Below are positions 37,002 through 48,508 of a stretch of 64,000 bases of DNA, one piece after another (the stretch's first letter is position 1; each line of letters starts with the position of its first letter). Source of the stretch: Zelopaecilomyces penicillatus. Its lineage: Eukaryota > Ascomycota > Sordariomycetes > Hypocreales > Pseudodiploosporaceae. Location: positions 4,216,001 to 4,280,000 of the forward strand of contig VCCP01000002.1 in assembly GCA_005765155.1 (NCBI GenBank), given 5' to 3'. The notes beneath the pieces were generated by a model, which searched no databases, was not told where the DNA came from, and was given only the letters and a program-made list of their open reading frames with translations. The position numbers and the translations under genes are program-made.

Positions 37002-38494
37002 GGCGGGCAGATGTGTTTTGTTGAGAAAGCTATATAAAGGATTCAAGTTGGTTGTACTGTTGGAAGCGGGAGCGAAAGCCCGTTCTCAAGGGTGTTTATG
37101 AGAAGGACGGCAATGAAAAAGCAGACGGCGGTTGCGCAGAGCTTGCTTGCTGGATCTTGATGGTGGTTCAATGCGCCATGGTCTCAGTGAACCAGAAAAC
37201 AAAGCGATGTGAGGGAAGCGGATGATGCAGGGACACAGACGAAAGCAACCACACAATCAGTGTCTCTGCGACTGCGCTGATCAAGAGATGGATGACAATT
37301 TCTAGATGCCTATGTTTGGAAGAGTCAGTGATGGAACGCTGGCTAGCAATGCCCAAGGATTCAAACCCAAGCCACCAAACTTGATGGGTTGACGCTGCAC
37401 ATTCCACGTGGTACAGGTTGAGAAGCCTTGATGGGTAGATGGAGAAGCCATCAGCTGCAGGCTGAGGGTTCCATCTTTACCTCCGGCTCTTCAGGTACTG
37501 GCGATTGGCACCTAGATTCGCTGTACAGGGGGTGTACCTGCGCTACGGGTACGATGTAACTTGGTGCCCTGTAGGCGGTGCCTTTTTAGGGGGGGCTCGT
37601 GACAGCATCGTTGCGCACTGTAGCAGCTCCAGATGCTCCGACTTGCACACATTGCACCTCCAGCCACCACTTTCAGTGCACGTTCAATAACAATGATACG
37701 CTGCGATGGAAGCCTCATTACGTAGAGGGTGAGACGGGAAACATGTTAGGCCCAAGATAACATGAGGCCGGTGTAGATTGCTTGTACCTACATACGCTAC
37801 ACCGGTCCGGTTGCGCCAGATGAGAGCACTTGGAGAACAACCCATTGGCTCTGCATATACCCGAGACGTTCAGTCCAGGGCTTGCCAGGAATGTCCGTTC
37901 ATGGCAAATGTACACCCCATCACAGTGATGACATGGTACTGTCGCAACAGCGTACGCGGACTGTTGCCGCCTCATCTCTCAGCGCTTTGAAATACACAAT
38001 TTCTCTGTTACGGCTTCACTCTGTTAAGGTGTGGCGTGCGTTCTGACAAGGTGCCTACAGCGATACTACACTCTAGATACCGAGTATCTTCTTTTCTTGA
38101 ACCTCCTCGTAATTGATGCCGTAGATACCTAATTGTAGAATTAAATTGCAAACACCCTGACGAAAAGGGTCATGTTATTGGGGATTCTTTGCGGTTCTGT
38201 CGACGAGTTGCACATGAGCAGTTACCCCACCATGCCCCTCTATCCATGACATCGTCGAACCAGTTTCGTGTCTGGCCGCTGGTGAGTGACGCGGCAGTCT
38301 TGCAGCCACCTTGAAATATCAGCATATGTTCTTCGTATTATAATTCGCAGCCTAGATTCGGGCTTTTCTGTAATCTTGGGTATTATTAACAATTTTATTT
38401 TGCACTCCTAACTCTAACCGAAGCCAGCTCCATATACTACAGAGACAACACAGAATACACATCCAAGAAGAGATCTATCCATCATATCATCAAC
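37002..38494. other. Long divergent intergenic region
   Basis: About 1.5 kb between divergent genes. Open frames are short and compositionally unconvincing. The part just before 38495 is pyrimidine- and A-rich, as expected of the epimerase leader. Confidence 0.5.
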
Positions 38495-39520
38495 ATGACA
38501 GACGCCTCCTTTACCTTTCTCCCTTTGGGAGCCATTATCCAATCATTCAAAGTTAATGGCACAGATATCGTGCTTGGCTTCCCCACTCAAGACCAATACG
38601 TCAAGCACAACACTGCTTACTTTGGAGAGACCATCGGTCGCATTGCCAATCGGGTACAAAACGCCAAGCTGAATGACCTGAACGGCGGCAAGCAATACTC
38701 CCTGGCGGTCATCGATGGCCCAAACAGCCTGCACGGTGGCAAGGAGGGCTGGGGGAAGTGCCTCTGGAATGGACCAAAAGCCGTAGGCATCAGAGAGATC
38801 CCGGGCGTCGAGGGGCTAAAGGGTGGAGAGAGCGTCGAGTTTACGCTCACGAGCAAGGATGGGGATGAGGGTTACCCGGGCACGGTGGACGCCAAGGTGA
38901 CGTACACGGCTGGGAAACAACAGATTGATGGCAAGGAGGCCATAGTCCTGGGTATCGAGTATGAGGCAAAGCTCGTTGAGGGTGCCGAAGAGACAGCCAT
39001 CAACATGACAAACCATTCATATTTCAACCTCACTGGCGATGCCACTATAGACGGCACTCAGGTCACTCTCTCGACAAACAATCACCTACCCCTCGACAGC
39101 AACTCCATCCCAACCGGCAATCCTGTTCCCTACCCTGGGTTGGACACCACAAAGACCTTCACCCTCGGCATCCAGAAGCCCGAGATCGACCACTGTTTCA
39201 CAACCACAGTCGACCCAGCATCTGTCCCCATCGACACTCGTTCGCAGCCGCTAAACAGCAACGTCGACTCATTCCACCCCAAGACCGGCATCCACCTACA
39301 GGTGCTCAGCACCGAGCCGTCGTTTCAATTTTATACTGGCCACTGCACTGATGTACCTGCTGTTGACGGTGCCTCTGCCCGAGGCTCACGCAGCGGCTTC
39401 TGCTGCGAGCCTGGAAGGTGGATCAATGCGTGCAATGTGCCTCAGTGGAAAGGAATGACGGTCCTCAAAAGGGGTGAAACGTATGGAAGCAGGATTGTTT
39501 TCAAGGCATGGACGGAATAA
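38495..39520 (+). CDS. Aldose 1-epimerase (galactose mutarotase family)
   Basis: A single-exon gene of 341 aa. It should interconvert alpha and beta anomers of aldohexoses, feeding galactose or glucose metabolism in the cytosol. Family landmarks are GETIGRIANRV near the N-terminus, SLHGGKEGWGK, the catalytic-histidine block NMTNHSYFNLTG at about 167-178, a second conserved His in EIDHCF and the C-terminal catalytic-glutamate region FCCEPGRW. There is no signal peptide. The C-terminus (GMTVLKRGETYGSRIVFKAW) is intact. Confidence 0.93.
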   Translation: MTDASFTFLPLGAIIQSFKVNGTDIVLGFPTQDQYVKHNTAYFGETIGRIANRVQNAKLNDLNGGKQYSLAVIDGPNSLHGGKEGWGKCLWNGPKAVGIREIPGVEGLKGGESVEFTLTSKDGDEGYPGTVDAKVTYTAGKQQIDGKEAIVLGIEYEAKLVEGAEETAINMTNHSYFNLTGDATIDGTQVTLSTNNHLPLDSNSIPTGNPVPYPGLDTTKTFTLGIQKPEIDHCFTTTVDPASVPIDTRSQPLNSNVDSFHPKTGIHLQVLSTEPSFQFYTGHCTDVPAVDGASARGSRSGFCCEPGRWINACNVPQWKGMTVLKRGETYGSRIVFKAWTE

Positions 39521-39775
39521 TATCGATTACTTGGATGTTTGTTCCAGCTTTGGTCGGTGAATTGAATAGGTATATAGGCAGGTCCCGGCTTCCGCATCGA
39601 GGTTGGACTTCCTTCTTGAGATATGTAACAAGATATAACAACGACATCTTGGTTCATGAGAATGCCGACATACGGCCGTCCCTTGCTGCCGTTCTTTTCC
39701 CCTATCTTGGCACGCCACACTCGAAAACACCTACCACGATAATTGTAGCAAAAGTAGGCAGCTTATACCAATAAG

Positions 39776-41063
39776 CTAATCGGAGTCGCTGTCATCCCCT
39801 AAAAATGCCAATTCCGCATGTGCTCTTCTCCTCCTGGCTGCGAAGGAGTTTTGCTCCTCTGTTCCCTCCTCCTCCCCCTCCTCGTTCTCATTGTCATCCT
39901 CAGAGCCGCTGTCTTCCTTGAGCTGCGATTTAGCTTCGCTTGCCTTACTGCGACTTGACCGTTTGCCAGAATTCATGCCCCACAAAGCATTCATTTTTTG
40001 TGCATCCTCAGCATCTGCCGCCAACTCTCGCATCTCCTTAATCTCACGGGCTCTGGCTTCGGAGAATCGGCCGGTCATGCCAATTTCTGCTAGCATTTGC
40101 TTGAGATGACGAATCTTGGCCTTGGGATCGTCACCACAGTGTTTGAGCTCATTATGCCAAAGCTTGCGAACTCCACACTTGGTCAGCTGTGATTGTAGCT
40201 TCTTGATTTCAATATCATTCGGGTCATCCACAGCTGCCGCTTTTTTTGAGGAGGACTTTGGGACTTTGGACGAGGGTTCTTTTTTCTCTTTGGCTTCTTT
40301 CTTTTTGCGCTTGGTTGGGGCAGGTTCGTCGATTACATCAGAGTATTCGTCCTCCTCAATAATCTCTGGAGCTGGCTCGTCAACCGTTGGTGATGGTATT
40401 GTATCAACCTCCTTTTCATTTTCCTCATTCTCATCGTCTTTAACTTTGTTCAATTCATTGTCCAAACCATCCAATGCATCGGCATCCGCCATAGCAACGT
40501 CTGGCTTCTCTGCGGTCTCGCTATCGCTCTGATCGGTCGGTTGTGGTACATCTTCAGATTCTTCTTCTACCTTGCTTCCCTTTTTCTTCTGTGGCTCCTG
40601 CGATTTTTTCGCCTTGGATTTCTTTGCAGTCTCACTGGCCTTCTTTGGTTTCTTTTTCGTCTCCCTCTCAGCATCTGAATCTGCGCTCGTTTTCTCTGTA
40701 GCACCAACAGCCGAAGCTCGTTTCTGTCTTTTCGAGATTCGAGATTCGGCGTCAGATGATTGTCGCTTAACGCCATTTTTTGATTCGGTTTCTGCTTCAT
40801 CCAGTAGCTTTTCCTGTAATAGGCCATTAGCATGATGATGGAATGCAAGATTGCATGGGTAAGGCACATACAACTTGTTCCTTGATCAGGTCTTTGCTCC
40901 TCTTCTTCCATTTATCCGAATTAAAGAATCCATCATCCAATCCAAGCTCTTCCTCCACATGCTTTCGGATTCTGTTGACTGATGTTGCATCGGGGTCGGT
41001 ATTGTACACCTGACATGTTCCATTAATGAGAGCTTCCTCTAGCTTCTTGGTTGATGGCGCCAT
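39776..41063 (-). CDS. HIRIP3-like histone-associated / transcriptional regulator protein
   Basis: Two exons, 41063-40872 and 40813-39776 (58 bp intron); 409 aa. The N-terminal ~65 residues (LEEALINGTCQVYN, then VNRIRKHVEEELGLDDGFF) resemble a DEK-C-type helical domain. A long disordered charged linker rich in K, E and S follows. The conserved C-terminal block KKLQSQLTKCGVRKLWHNEL, then RHLKQMLAEIGMTGRFS and AREIKEMRELA, matches the C-terminus of HIRA-interacting protein 3. HIRIP3 binds histones H2A/H2B and H3 and is linked to the HIRA chaperone. Assignment rests on these two blocks. The extreme C-terminus is acidic (DDSDSD), as in histone chaperones. Confidence 0.72.
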
Positions 41064-41750
41064 CGGCTAGATTTATTTTAAGTGAACTTTGCAGGTATCC
41101 TACACAGCCGGAGAATTGTCGACTCTGCAATGATGGTGATGTTGGAATTGTTATGTTTCGGTACTCGTCGCAAACTGGGGGCGACGGGCGCGTCTTGACG
41201 CGACAAGCACATGTACGATGAAGGCGCTGAAGGAGAACCAATTCTCCGAAGGTGGTGGGAAAAGTTCAGCAAGGGAAAGGTTGAGGTGTTCACTGATGGG
41301 AACTCGCGTGGTGGCAACTAGGATGTCAATCTTGCGACATGTAAAAGCGAGTTGTGAGATAATCAGCTCTCGCAGGTGCAAAGTTGGAATATGGTTGATA
41401 AAGGTGCTGTTTGTATTGGAGGAGTGGGTAAGAAAGTGCTTTCCTATCGTGGTACACCCACTGTAGCTTAGTCCTGGCACAGCAGGTAAATAATAGTGCC
41501 TCCTGGGCAGGTGGTGTGCTAAACACTACAACTGATCAATGCCTTGATACTGGGTGCGGGACGCCTAGAACCATCCAATGCCGAAATGGATGCCTTTTCT
41601 AGTGCCTGGCGCCTCAGGGAGGTACTGTGTGGGTCGCCTAGGTACGGGCCGAGTACTGCAGTTTGCCCAGGCATGCTTACAACACAACCAAGATTCTGCT
41701 CACTTCAATGTCCAACGACTAAGCTAGACAGCAATATCAGAATCCTCAAC
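41064..41750. other. Divergent promoter region HIRIP3-like/MDM35
   Basis: About 690 bp between divergent starts; no gene recognised. Confidence 0.5.
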
Positions 41751-42230
41751 ATGTCTGCATCTCTGGCACCAGAATGCAATGAAATCAAGGAGTGAGCCTA
41801 TGCACACACGTGATATTTGTTCATAATTCTTACACGATTACCAGACGATATGACACGTGTTTCTTGAAGTGGTATAGCGAGAGTAAGAAACCATTATGTG
41901 CCTTGTGTCTACATATCGACGTCTCCGACTTACACGTGTGTCCAGAGTATCTTAGGGGAATTGAAAAGGACAATAAAGAATGTGCTGGGCTGTTTGGTGA
42001 ATACCAGAAATGCCTCAATGTAAGAACGTTTGTCTAAGTCTCGGAAGGAGAGTTGGCTGAAAATTCACAGGTCGCGCTCAAATCTAGAGGCATAGATAAG
42101 CTTCTAGACGACGCTCGAGAAGACAACAAGGAGAATGACTTGAGGCTGACAGGACCCAAAAGTGAGTTATACAAGAGCATCTGAAATTGCCTGGGTCATG
42201 AAATGAATACTAACATCAATCCAAGAGTAG
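41751..42230 (+). CDS. MDM35: Mitochondrial intermembrane-space protein Mdm35 (TRIAP1 family)
   Basis: Five small exons, 41751-41791, 41846-41883, 41946-42019, 42071-42161 and 42226-42230, encode 82 aa. Mdm35 pairs with Ups1/Ups2 to shuttle phosphatidic acid and phosphatidylserine across the intermembrane space. The protein has the expected twin CX9C motif, CNEIKERYDTC and CAGLFGEYQKC, the substrate form for Mia40-driven import. LKSRGIDKLLDDAREDNKEND follows, typical of the family. The last exon is only 5 nt, completing a Lys codon and the stop after a gtgagt intron with a ctaac branch site. Reading through instead would add SELYKSI before a stop. The continuous reading at 41884-41945 is intronic: removing it restores the twin-Cys spacing. 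Confidence 0.9.
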
Positions 42231-43035
42231 CGGTGGCGATGTGTGAATGTTATGAGCATTTGGCGGATAAGGCAACTTCTCAGCCTCACCCACCTGTATA
42301 TGGATTCGCATATCCAAGAATAGAATGCAATGGCCGGAGCGTGACTTCGCAGTCTTGTTCCTTATAAACGAGTGGCTGGTTGACCCACTATCTCGACAGC
42401 AGTTGCGTCTCATAGACACTCCTCTCCCTATCTATCGCAAATTCCATTACTATTGACTCTTCGTCATCAATGCCTCTGTACGTTGGCAGCGTAATAATTA
42501 GCATTGCGACTCCACGGTGCCGAAGTGGTGACCAAGTGGTGCCAAAACCACCTGTCGCAATGGACCACGTGATTGTATGTGCCGCTGCAACGTGAGTGCC
42601 GAAGAGGGCGCTGGAAACCCCCACTTTTAGCGGGAGGTTGCGTGTTCTTTGGCGAAGGAAGCGGAAAGAAAGAGCGGACAACCCCCGAAACGGAGCAACA
42701 GCTCCCCCCCACTAGAGTGCAACTCCAACCAGCTTGACTGTTTGTGCCACCACAGGCATAGGGGTGAAAAACATCGTCAACCTCATCTCCGCCTCCGCCA
42801 GACATTGAGTTTCCTCCACTCCGACCGCCGTCGCCGTCTACTTAATCGACAAGCCGCAGAAGTATCTAAACCGCACCAACCCGTCCATTGCACAAATCAT
42901 TTGATCGCATCTGTAGCCGAGACACAGCCGTGTGCCACTTTAGCTACTGCCGCCAGCCCACTTCGTGCCAAACCTAGCAATCCCACGCCTGTGTTCATGG
43001 CCAACGGCACGCAACTCCAGCAGCAATAGCGCTCT
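42231..43035. other. Intergenic: MDM35 3' flank and upstream of two-TM gene
   Basis: About 800 bp. Near its right end is a 10-codon ORF at 42997-43029 whose TAG stop is in frame with, and 6 nt before, the ATG at 43036, so it would act as an upstream ORF. A longer open frame (42649-43029) leads into it but shows no recognisable domain. Confidence 0.45.
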
Positions 43036-43490
43036 ATGCACCCATTCTCTGTCCTCACCCTCGGCATCTTCGTAGCTGGCTACATCACTGCGCGTTGGGA
43101 TCTTGTGACTCGCCTCTATGAGCTTGCCATCTTTGCATCGGAATACGGTGTCGTTGTGAGTAGGCCAATCTGCCTGCTATATGCTGCCTATAGCTCCAGT
43201 GAGCGCTGCTAATACATACAACCTCTTCGCTAAAGTTGCGCGCTGCTCGAGGTGTTGTCATACTCACCGTTCTGTTCAGTTTCGTCTTCGTGCCGGTTGC
43301 CCTCTTAGTGAGCAAAGAAACACACATCGTGCGTCGCAAACGAATTACAAGTGGGGGACGCAGTAATGTGCTAATGAACAACAGCATCCGCGAGCACCGG
43401 GAACGGGAATATCAGCTCGAGAACAGCTTAGAAGACGAGGCTCCTTTTAAGAACACAGCCTCTCTTCATCACCCCCGATATTGGTCATGA
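43036..43490 (+). CDS. Small protein with two predicted membrane segments, upstream of GPI1
   Basis: Two exons, 43036-43155 and 43236-43490, with an 80 bp gtgagt...aag intron; 124 aa. I do not recognise the family. A hydrophobic segment lies at about residues 5-17 (SVLTLGIFVAGYI) and a stronger one at about 46-63 (VVILTVLFSFVFVPVALL). A basic, then acidic hydrophilic tail follows, with KETHIVRRKRITS directly after the second segment. The stop codon lies only 17 nt before the GPI1 start on the same strand, so both may share a transcript. Partners of Gpi1 include small two-segment subunits (Eri1/PIG-Y), but sequence similarity is too weak to claim that identity. Confidence 0.6.
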
Positions 43491-43507
43491 TAGAGCATGA
43501 TGGGCTC

Positions 43508-45885
43508 ATGAGAGTGTTTTGGCCGACAGACATTCGAAGATCTGATCGCCCTGGAGTTGTGGTGGGATGGAGGAACTCGACACTCGATGTCTTCGTTGTA
43601 GCGATTCTGGATGATGTTGATGTTGGTTATCCAGCTTGATTGCTTTCAAGAAACAGCCCACTAAATTGAGTGAATAGGCCCGCAATGTCGAGTATCACCT
43701 CAGATCCGGTACTTTTTTTCGGAGTGGCCCACACACCCCAAACCGGATATACGAACTGTGCGGCCACTCATCTATGCATGTGCTGGGAATCTCCAATTTT
43801 AGTCCTGACACGGCAGATCCATCATGGGTTTGTGCAACGACAGGCCCGACCACCCGTGTTCCGAGAATCACCTGCGCCAAAGCATCCAGCGTTCAGCTTA
43901 TCCTTTATGACCGACCACGCCCCAAGGGGATGCAATACATATCCCTCAACCCGATAGCCCTAGCTCTTGGGGACAAAGGCTCTACGTCTGAGGAGGATGG
44001 TGCACCCAATGAGGATGAGAGTGTCGAAGCTCAACATGAACGAAAAACCAAGGAAATTCGGCGTAAACTGGTAGAGAAACTCAAACAACACACAATCATC
44101 AAGCGCATACCATCAGCCAGGGATAAGGCATTGTCCAAGATTGTCAATCAAGTTAATTGGTCTTGGGAGTTGGAACAAGCTCTACAGCAGAATGTTGGAC
44201 GACTCGGCCCAAGGCCGAAGCGGGGTCTCAGCGTTTCTGAGCGCGTAGTTGAGTCCGCGACAACTATGAGAAACTTTGTCATAGTGCAATTATGGACATT
44301 GTTTTCCACATATGTATTTCCAATCATCCGCAAAGCCTTTGTTTTGGTTCTACTCGTGCATCGAATGATGGCCGAGATGCTACTTACTCTCTTGGAGTTT
44401 CGTGCAAAGCCGGGCTATGCTGCGTTGAAGGACATCTCAGCTACTGCCCAGCAAATTGATATCCGCCTTCAGCAATTCTGCTACTGGCCAATGCAGTATG
44501 TCACCTTGCGGCAGCGCAAAACGAACTGGGCTAGCGTCACCAATAGCCATCCGGACTATATTCGCTTCTACAACAGCTTATGGCTCGTTGCTAACGATGT
44601 TATTATCGGAATCGCTGTGGGCTCTTACATTATCGAACATGCGGATTGGGTGGCGGCGCAAATTGGCGATTTGCTTCGCACATATACCGTGGAAGCCCTT
44701 CAAACAAGTATTTCATGGTTGATGGGATGGCCAGCTGGACTGAAACTAAACACCGAATTGGCAGCTTTTTTGGGTGATCTGTTCCTCTGGGTGATTGATT
44801 ACTGGTCAAGTGAGTATTCATCACTCTATTTGAAGGTTATTTTGAGCGGCACGTGGGCTAACTTTCTGATGTTTTCCAGGCTGCATTGAGACGATTAATC
44901 CTGCACTACCACAAATAATCTGGTTCATCGGTTTTTCGTCATTTGCCGGCGCTAGTATGCCCATTGCTGTGTTTTCTGATCTTCTCTCTGCTCTTACCAT
45001 TCATATCTACTCCTTCTACCTCGCCTCTGCCCGCATATACCATTGGCAACTAACCATTCTTCAATCTCTCTTTCATCTTTTCCGTGGCAAGAAACACAAT
45101 GTTCTTCGCAATCGTATCGACTCTTGCGACTACGACCTCGATCAGCTCCTAGTAGGAACCATTCTATTTACGCTTCTATTCTTTCTCCTGCCGACAGTGG
45201 TTGTCTTTTATTTGAACTTTGCCATTGCGAGAATGATCATCATTTCTATGAAGGCAGGGTTCGATACCATGCTTTCTTGTTTAAACCATTTCCCCCTTTT
45301 TGCGTTGATGCTGAGGATCAAAGATCCGAGAAGACTACCTGGTGCGCGACAATATATTCCCTGAACGTAATTCACCCTACTAACGTGGCACAGGTGGTAT
45401 TCGCTTTGAACTTCGAGATACCCAAGACCATAGAACTAATACCTCCAACACCTTTAATGAGCCTCCGACCTCAGTCATATATCTCAAGGTAAGCTGGCAT
45501 GGAGTTTTGACTCACCCCCGATTACTAATATTGTGGCTGACTCTTTACTTCTTACTGCTCATAGTCTATTCCGTTGACATTTCGGGCCATGTTTGACCAG
45601 TACTTTCAAATGGCCCAACGCATACGAAAACACTATCTATCGCCCAGTGTTCTACTATGCTTGCTCACTGGACAGTTCGTACCTCCTATTAACAGGAAGA
45701 ACCTATACAGTCTGCAGTATAGCATGTTACCGGCGAGGAGGGCGACAGTATGGGAAATGTGGCGGGCCGTGAATACGGAAATTGAAACCCCCCAGAGGAA
45801 GGCTTTCCAGCTTCCACACATCCCACCATTGCCTAGTGGTGGCAGAAGGCCGGTTGGGAGTGGGAGGCAGAGGTCATATCATTAG
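43508..45885 (+). CDS. GPI1: GPI-GlcNAc transferase subunit Gpi1 (PIG-Q)
   Basis: Five exons, 43508-43621, 43678-44809, 44880-45341, 45394-45488 and 45565-45885; 707 aa. Gpi1 is a multi-pass ER subunit of the complex that adds GlcNAc to phosphatidylinositol, the first step of GPI-anchor synthesis. The N-terminus MRVFWPTDI and VVVGWRNS, then RIYELCGHSSMHVLG, matches the family. The Gpi1 domain is clear in WASVTNSHPDYIRFYNSLW, NDVIIGIAVGSYI, SARIYHWQL, LFRGKKHNVLRNRIDSCDYD and FFLLPTVVVFYLNFA. The end has SLQYSMLPARRATVWEMW. The ATG at 43508 is the first that fits. The first intron uses a gttggt donor and was placed by homology of the flanking residues. Spacing to the upstream ORF is only 17 nt. 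Confidence 0.92.
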
Positions 45886-46361
45886 ACTTTCTCAAGTAAA
45901 TATAAGATTCACTGTACAGTCCTTAAATTCCGCACGATTGGGATTATGCCATCTACCTATCGGTGAGCTTTTCTTGCATGTGGTAACCAGGTGTTTCTGG
46001 CAGCAAGCCTTGTTTCAACTGGCCCACAAGGCATCTTTTTGGGGTATGCCAACCACGACTTTCATGCAAAAGAGAGCAAACGATGTCATGTGCAGGTTGT
46101 TTTTCTCTCGAGCAAGATCCCAACGTCATCGCTAGAGGTGAGAAATACAACAGTCAATCAGGAAGCCCAAGTCACTAGCCGCTAGATACAATCATGACAA
46201 CTGCAAACGACAATAGTCAATTTGATTTTGTGGGCAGGGATGTTCACAATGTGAGAGAAAAGTGAAGCAGACGTCGGATTATTCACCATTTTGCCAGGTG
46301 TAAATTCCATTGGGAAGGTAAGGTTTAGCCTCCCGCCTCGCTCGCTTGCCTACTGTCCCCT
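45886..46361. other. Intergenic: GPI1 3' flank
   Basis: About 475 bp without recognisable coding sequence. Confidence 0.45.
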
Positions 46362-47293
46362 ATGTCTCTCCGTCTGTCGCGCACAGGAATTGTGAGTGCA
46401 TCAGTATTCCACCAAACCTTATTCATGTCAGCTCCACCATCGTCTCCAAGCCAAAGATCCGGTTCTCTTTTGTTTATACCAGAAAAAGCCTCAGGAGGAG
46501 ACCTGCCATGTCGGCGATGGGGTCTTCGCCCGATGGGCCGAAGATGTCAAACGTCCTGTTGATTGCTGCCTCGTCGCCACAGGCCAAGCTTCGTGATAGC
46601 TTCAGAAGAATTAACCGCATAACGAGACGCACTAGTACGAATACCCGACGAGCTCTTGCCGTGCCCGTCAAGGCTGTGCGAGCACTATCGAAAAGCAGCC
46701 ATGCTGCGATGCATCACATCATCGCCAGAATCCTGGCTCCGAGTCCACAACGCGAGCTTACGGCAAACACACTCTCAGTGATAAGGAATTCTTTGAGGCG
46801 GTCCTATGGGGAGCCGCTACCGCAAATCCTTGTTACCACCCCGGGAGGTTGGGAAATGCCAGGACAGAACATGCTGCCAACCTGGAAGAGAATCAAGGGG
46901 TTTGAAAGGCTTATACGCAGGCGTAGGACATGGATCAACAGTGGCCTCCTTTGCCCTCCCTACTTGGAATGCGAGCCCATCAGCGTTTACATGCTCAGAA
47001 AGGTCCTGGTCGGAAAGGGAAAGACTAGGTGTCCGCCCAGCAACGCTCCGGAAACCCTTGGAAAGCACACAACACCACCACCAAGAATCATACTCACGAC
47101 ACCAGACGAGGAAGAGATTCACATCGAGAGTGCACCTTCCTGGAAAAAGATTGCGAAAACCGATAGCTCTCGGAAACTGAGGGCAAAGTGGTTGAAGCGA
47201 CGCCAGTTGAGCCCTCTCTTTGTGTCGAAGCAGGAGCTGTTGTGGAACAGGGACTATGTGGCCACACTCCGAAGAAAGAAGAGGAAATTGTGA
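46362..47293 (+). CDS. Unrecognised very basic protein with an internal duplication
   Basis: The open frame runs to 47293. Two starts are possible. One is the ATG at 46508 with a single exon (261 aa). The other is a two-exon model, 46362-46391 and 46451-47293, with a 59 bp gtgagt...caag intron (290 aa), which I prefer because it begins at an ATG and keeps frame. The protein is rich in Arg and Lys. It contains a repeated unit: LPQILVTTPGGWEMP...LPTWKRIKG and PPRIILTTPDEEEIH...APSWKKIAK. Both have a TTP turn followed about 12-15 residues later by a P-x-W-K-x-I motif. I know no named domain of this form. It may be a lineage-restricted nuclear or nucleolar protein (inference). Confidence 0.5.
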
Positions 47294-48508
47294 TCAAATA
47301 CGAGCATTGGGTTATTGTGGAAAGAATCAAGGATATGCTATCCATGAGTGGCTTTTTTTGTCTGGTTTTTGAGACCTTCTTTGTTTCGCTCTTTTCCTTC
47401 TTTTCGTTTTTGACTTATATCATGTAATCGATCTACTAAGGCTAGCTTTGAACACCATGCATCATATGTACGACACACTTCATGTGAGAACATGTCACGA
47501 TTGGCTAATTACTGTTTAGCCACCGAAATTATAATTGCTAGCGCCGTGATTATGACAGGTGTGTGTGTGTTTTAAGAAACCGATGATGTTTGATGTTGGT
47601 AACCATTTTAGCAATGTGCAAGTTTGTAACTCTAGCTCTATTGGTGTCGTTTTACGAGGCTATGCGTGATGATGATGATGATGACATTTTCAGAAATGAA
47701 ACAACTGGCGTTACTTGAATAGTGCCAGGCTTTCATATTTCCTCAAGTCTCTCGAAATGGGTTGGATAAGGTATGGAAATAGCTGAATGTTTGCCTTGGC
47801 ATCCAGATGCCTGCATTTCCTTACAGGGTAGTTAAAGTTGCCAATTCATGAGCAGTCGGTGATTCAAGTTGGATTCACACATCTAGTTTGAGGGGATGAC
47901 TGCAGCGTAGAGCGTGAATAGATTAATTAGATGCAGAAGTAGAAGGTATCCTTTGCCTCTATGAGCGACGAAACTTGCTTGTCATGGGCGAAAGTGACAA
48001 CCAAGGACCAGGTGCGGGGGTGATTGACAATTTGTGACGATGGTGATGTTGTGTGTTCAGTGGTGTGGGGTAACAACGTCTAGTCCACTGTAACAAACCT
48101 CAAGACTTTATCAGCCTCATGACGCCTCTTGTCCTCTGCAGCCCTGCAGGTGCTCTAAAAACGGACAGACAGTGGGCTGCTCTCGACTTGAAAGCATTGT
48201 TCTCGATTATTCTACCGTCTCCGTAACCCTGTATCTTGCATTACTTGCTGAGACACGGCGCATACTGTTGACGAGGAAGCTTCAGCAACAGTGGTTGTAC
48301 GTCTGTCCCCTTCAAGCTGATTAATTCCACAATCGGACAAGCTTCTGCTGCTGCCTTCGAATCTTTTATTCTGCTCCCCTGCAGATCATATCATCCACCA
48401 ACAAGAATTGAGACTCCGGCCCTTTGTTGATTGGGATTTCTAGGTTATACAGCAATCATCGCGCCTTTTTCTCCAGAGGACTCAGGTTTGGGTGGAATCA
48501 TAACAAAA
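47294..48508. other. Intergenic: 3' flank and TBCC promoter
   Basis: About 1.2 kb without a supportable gene. A (GAT)n/(ATG)n tract lies near 47665-47683. Confidence 0.5.

Noticed and set aside
41884..41945. Reading through MDM35 intron 2 gives an extra Cys-containing insert
   Set aside because: The insert is bounded by gtaaga and ccag and breaks the compact twin CX9C fold; splicing restores the family sequence.
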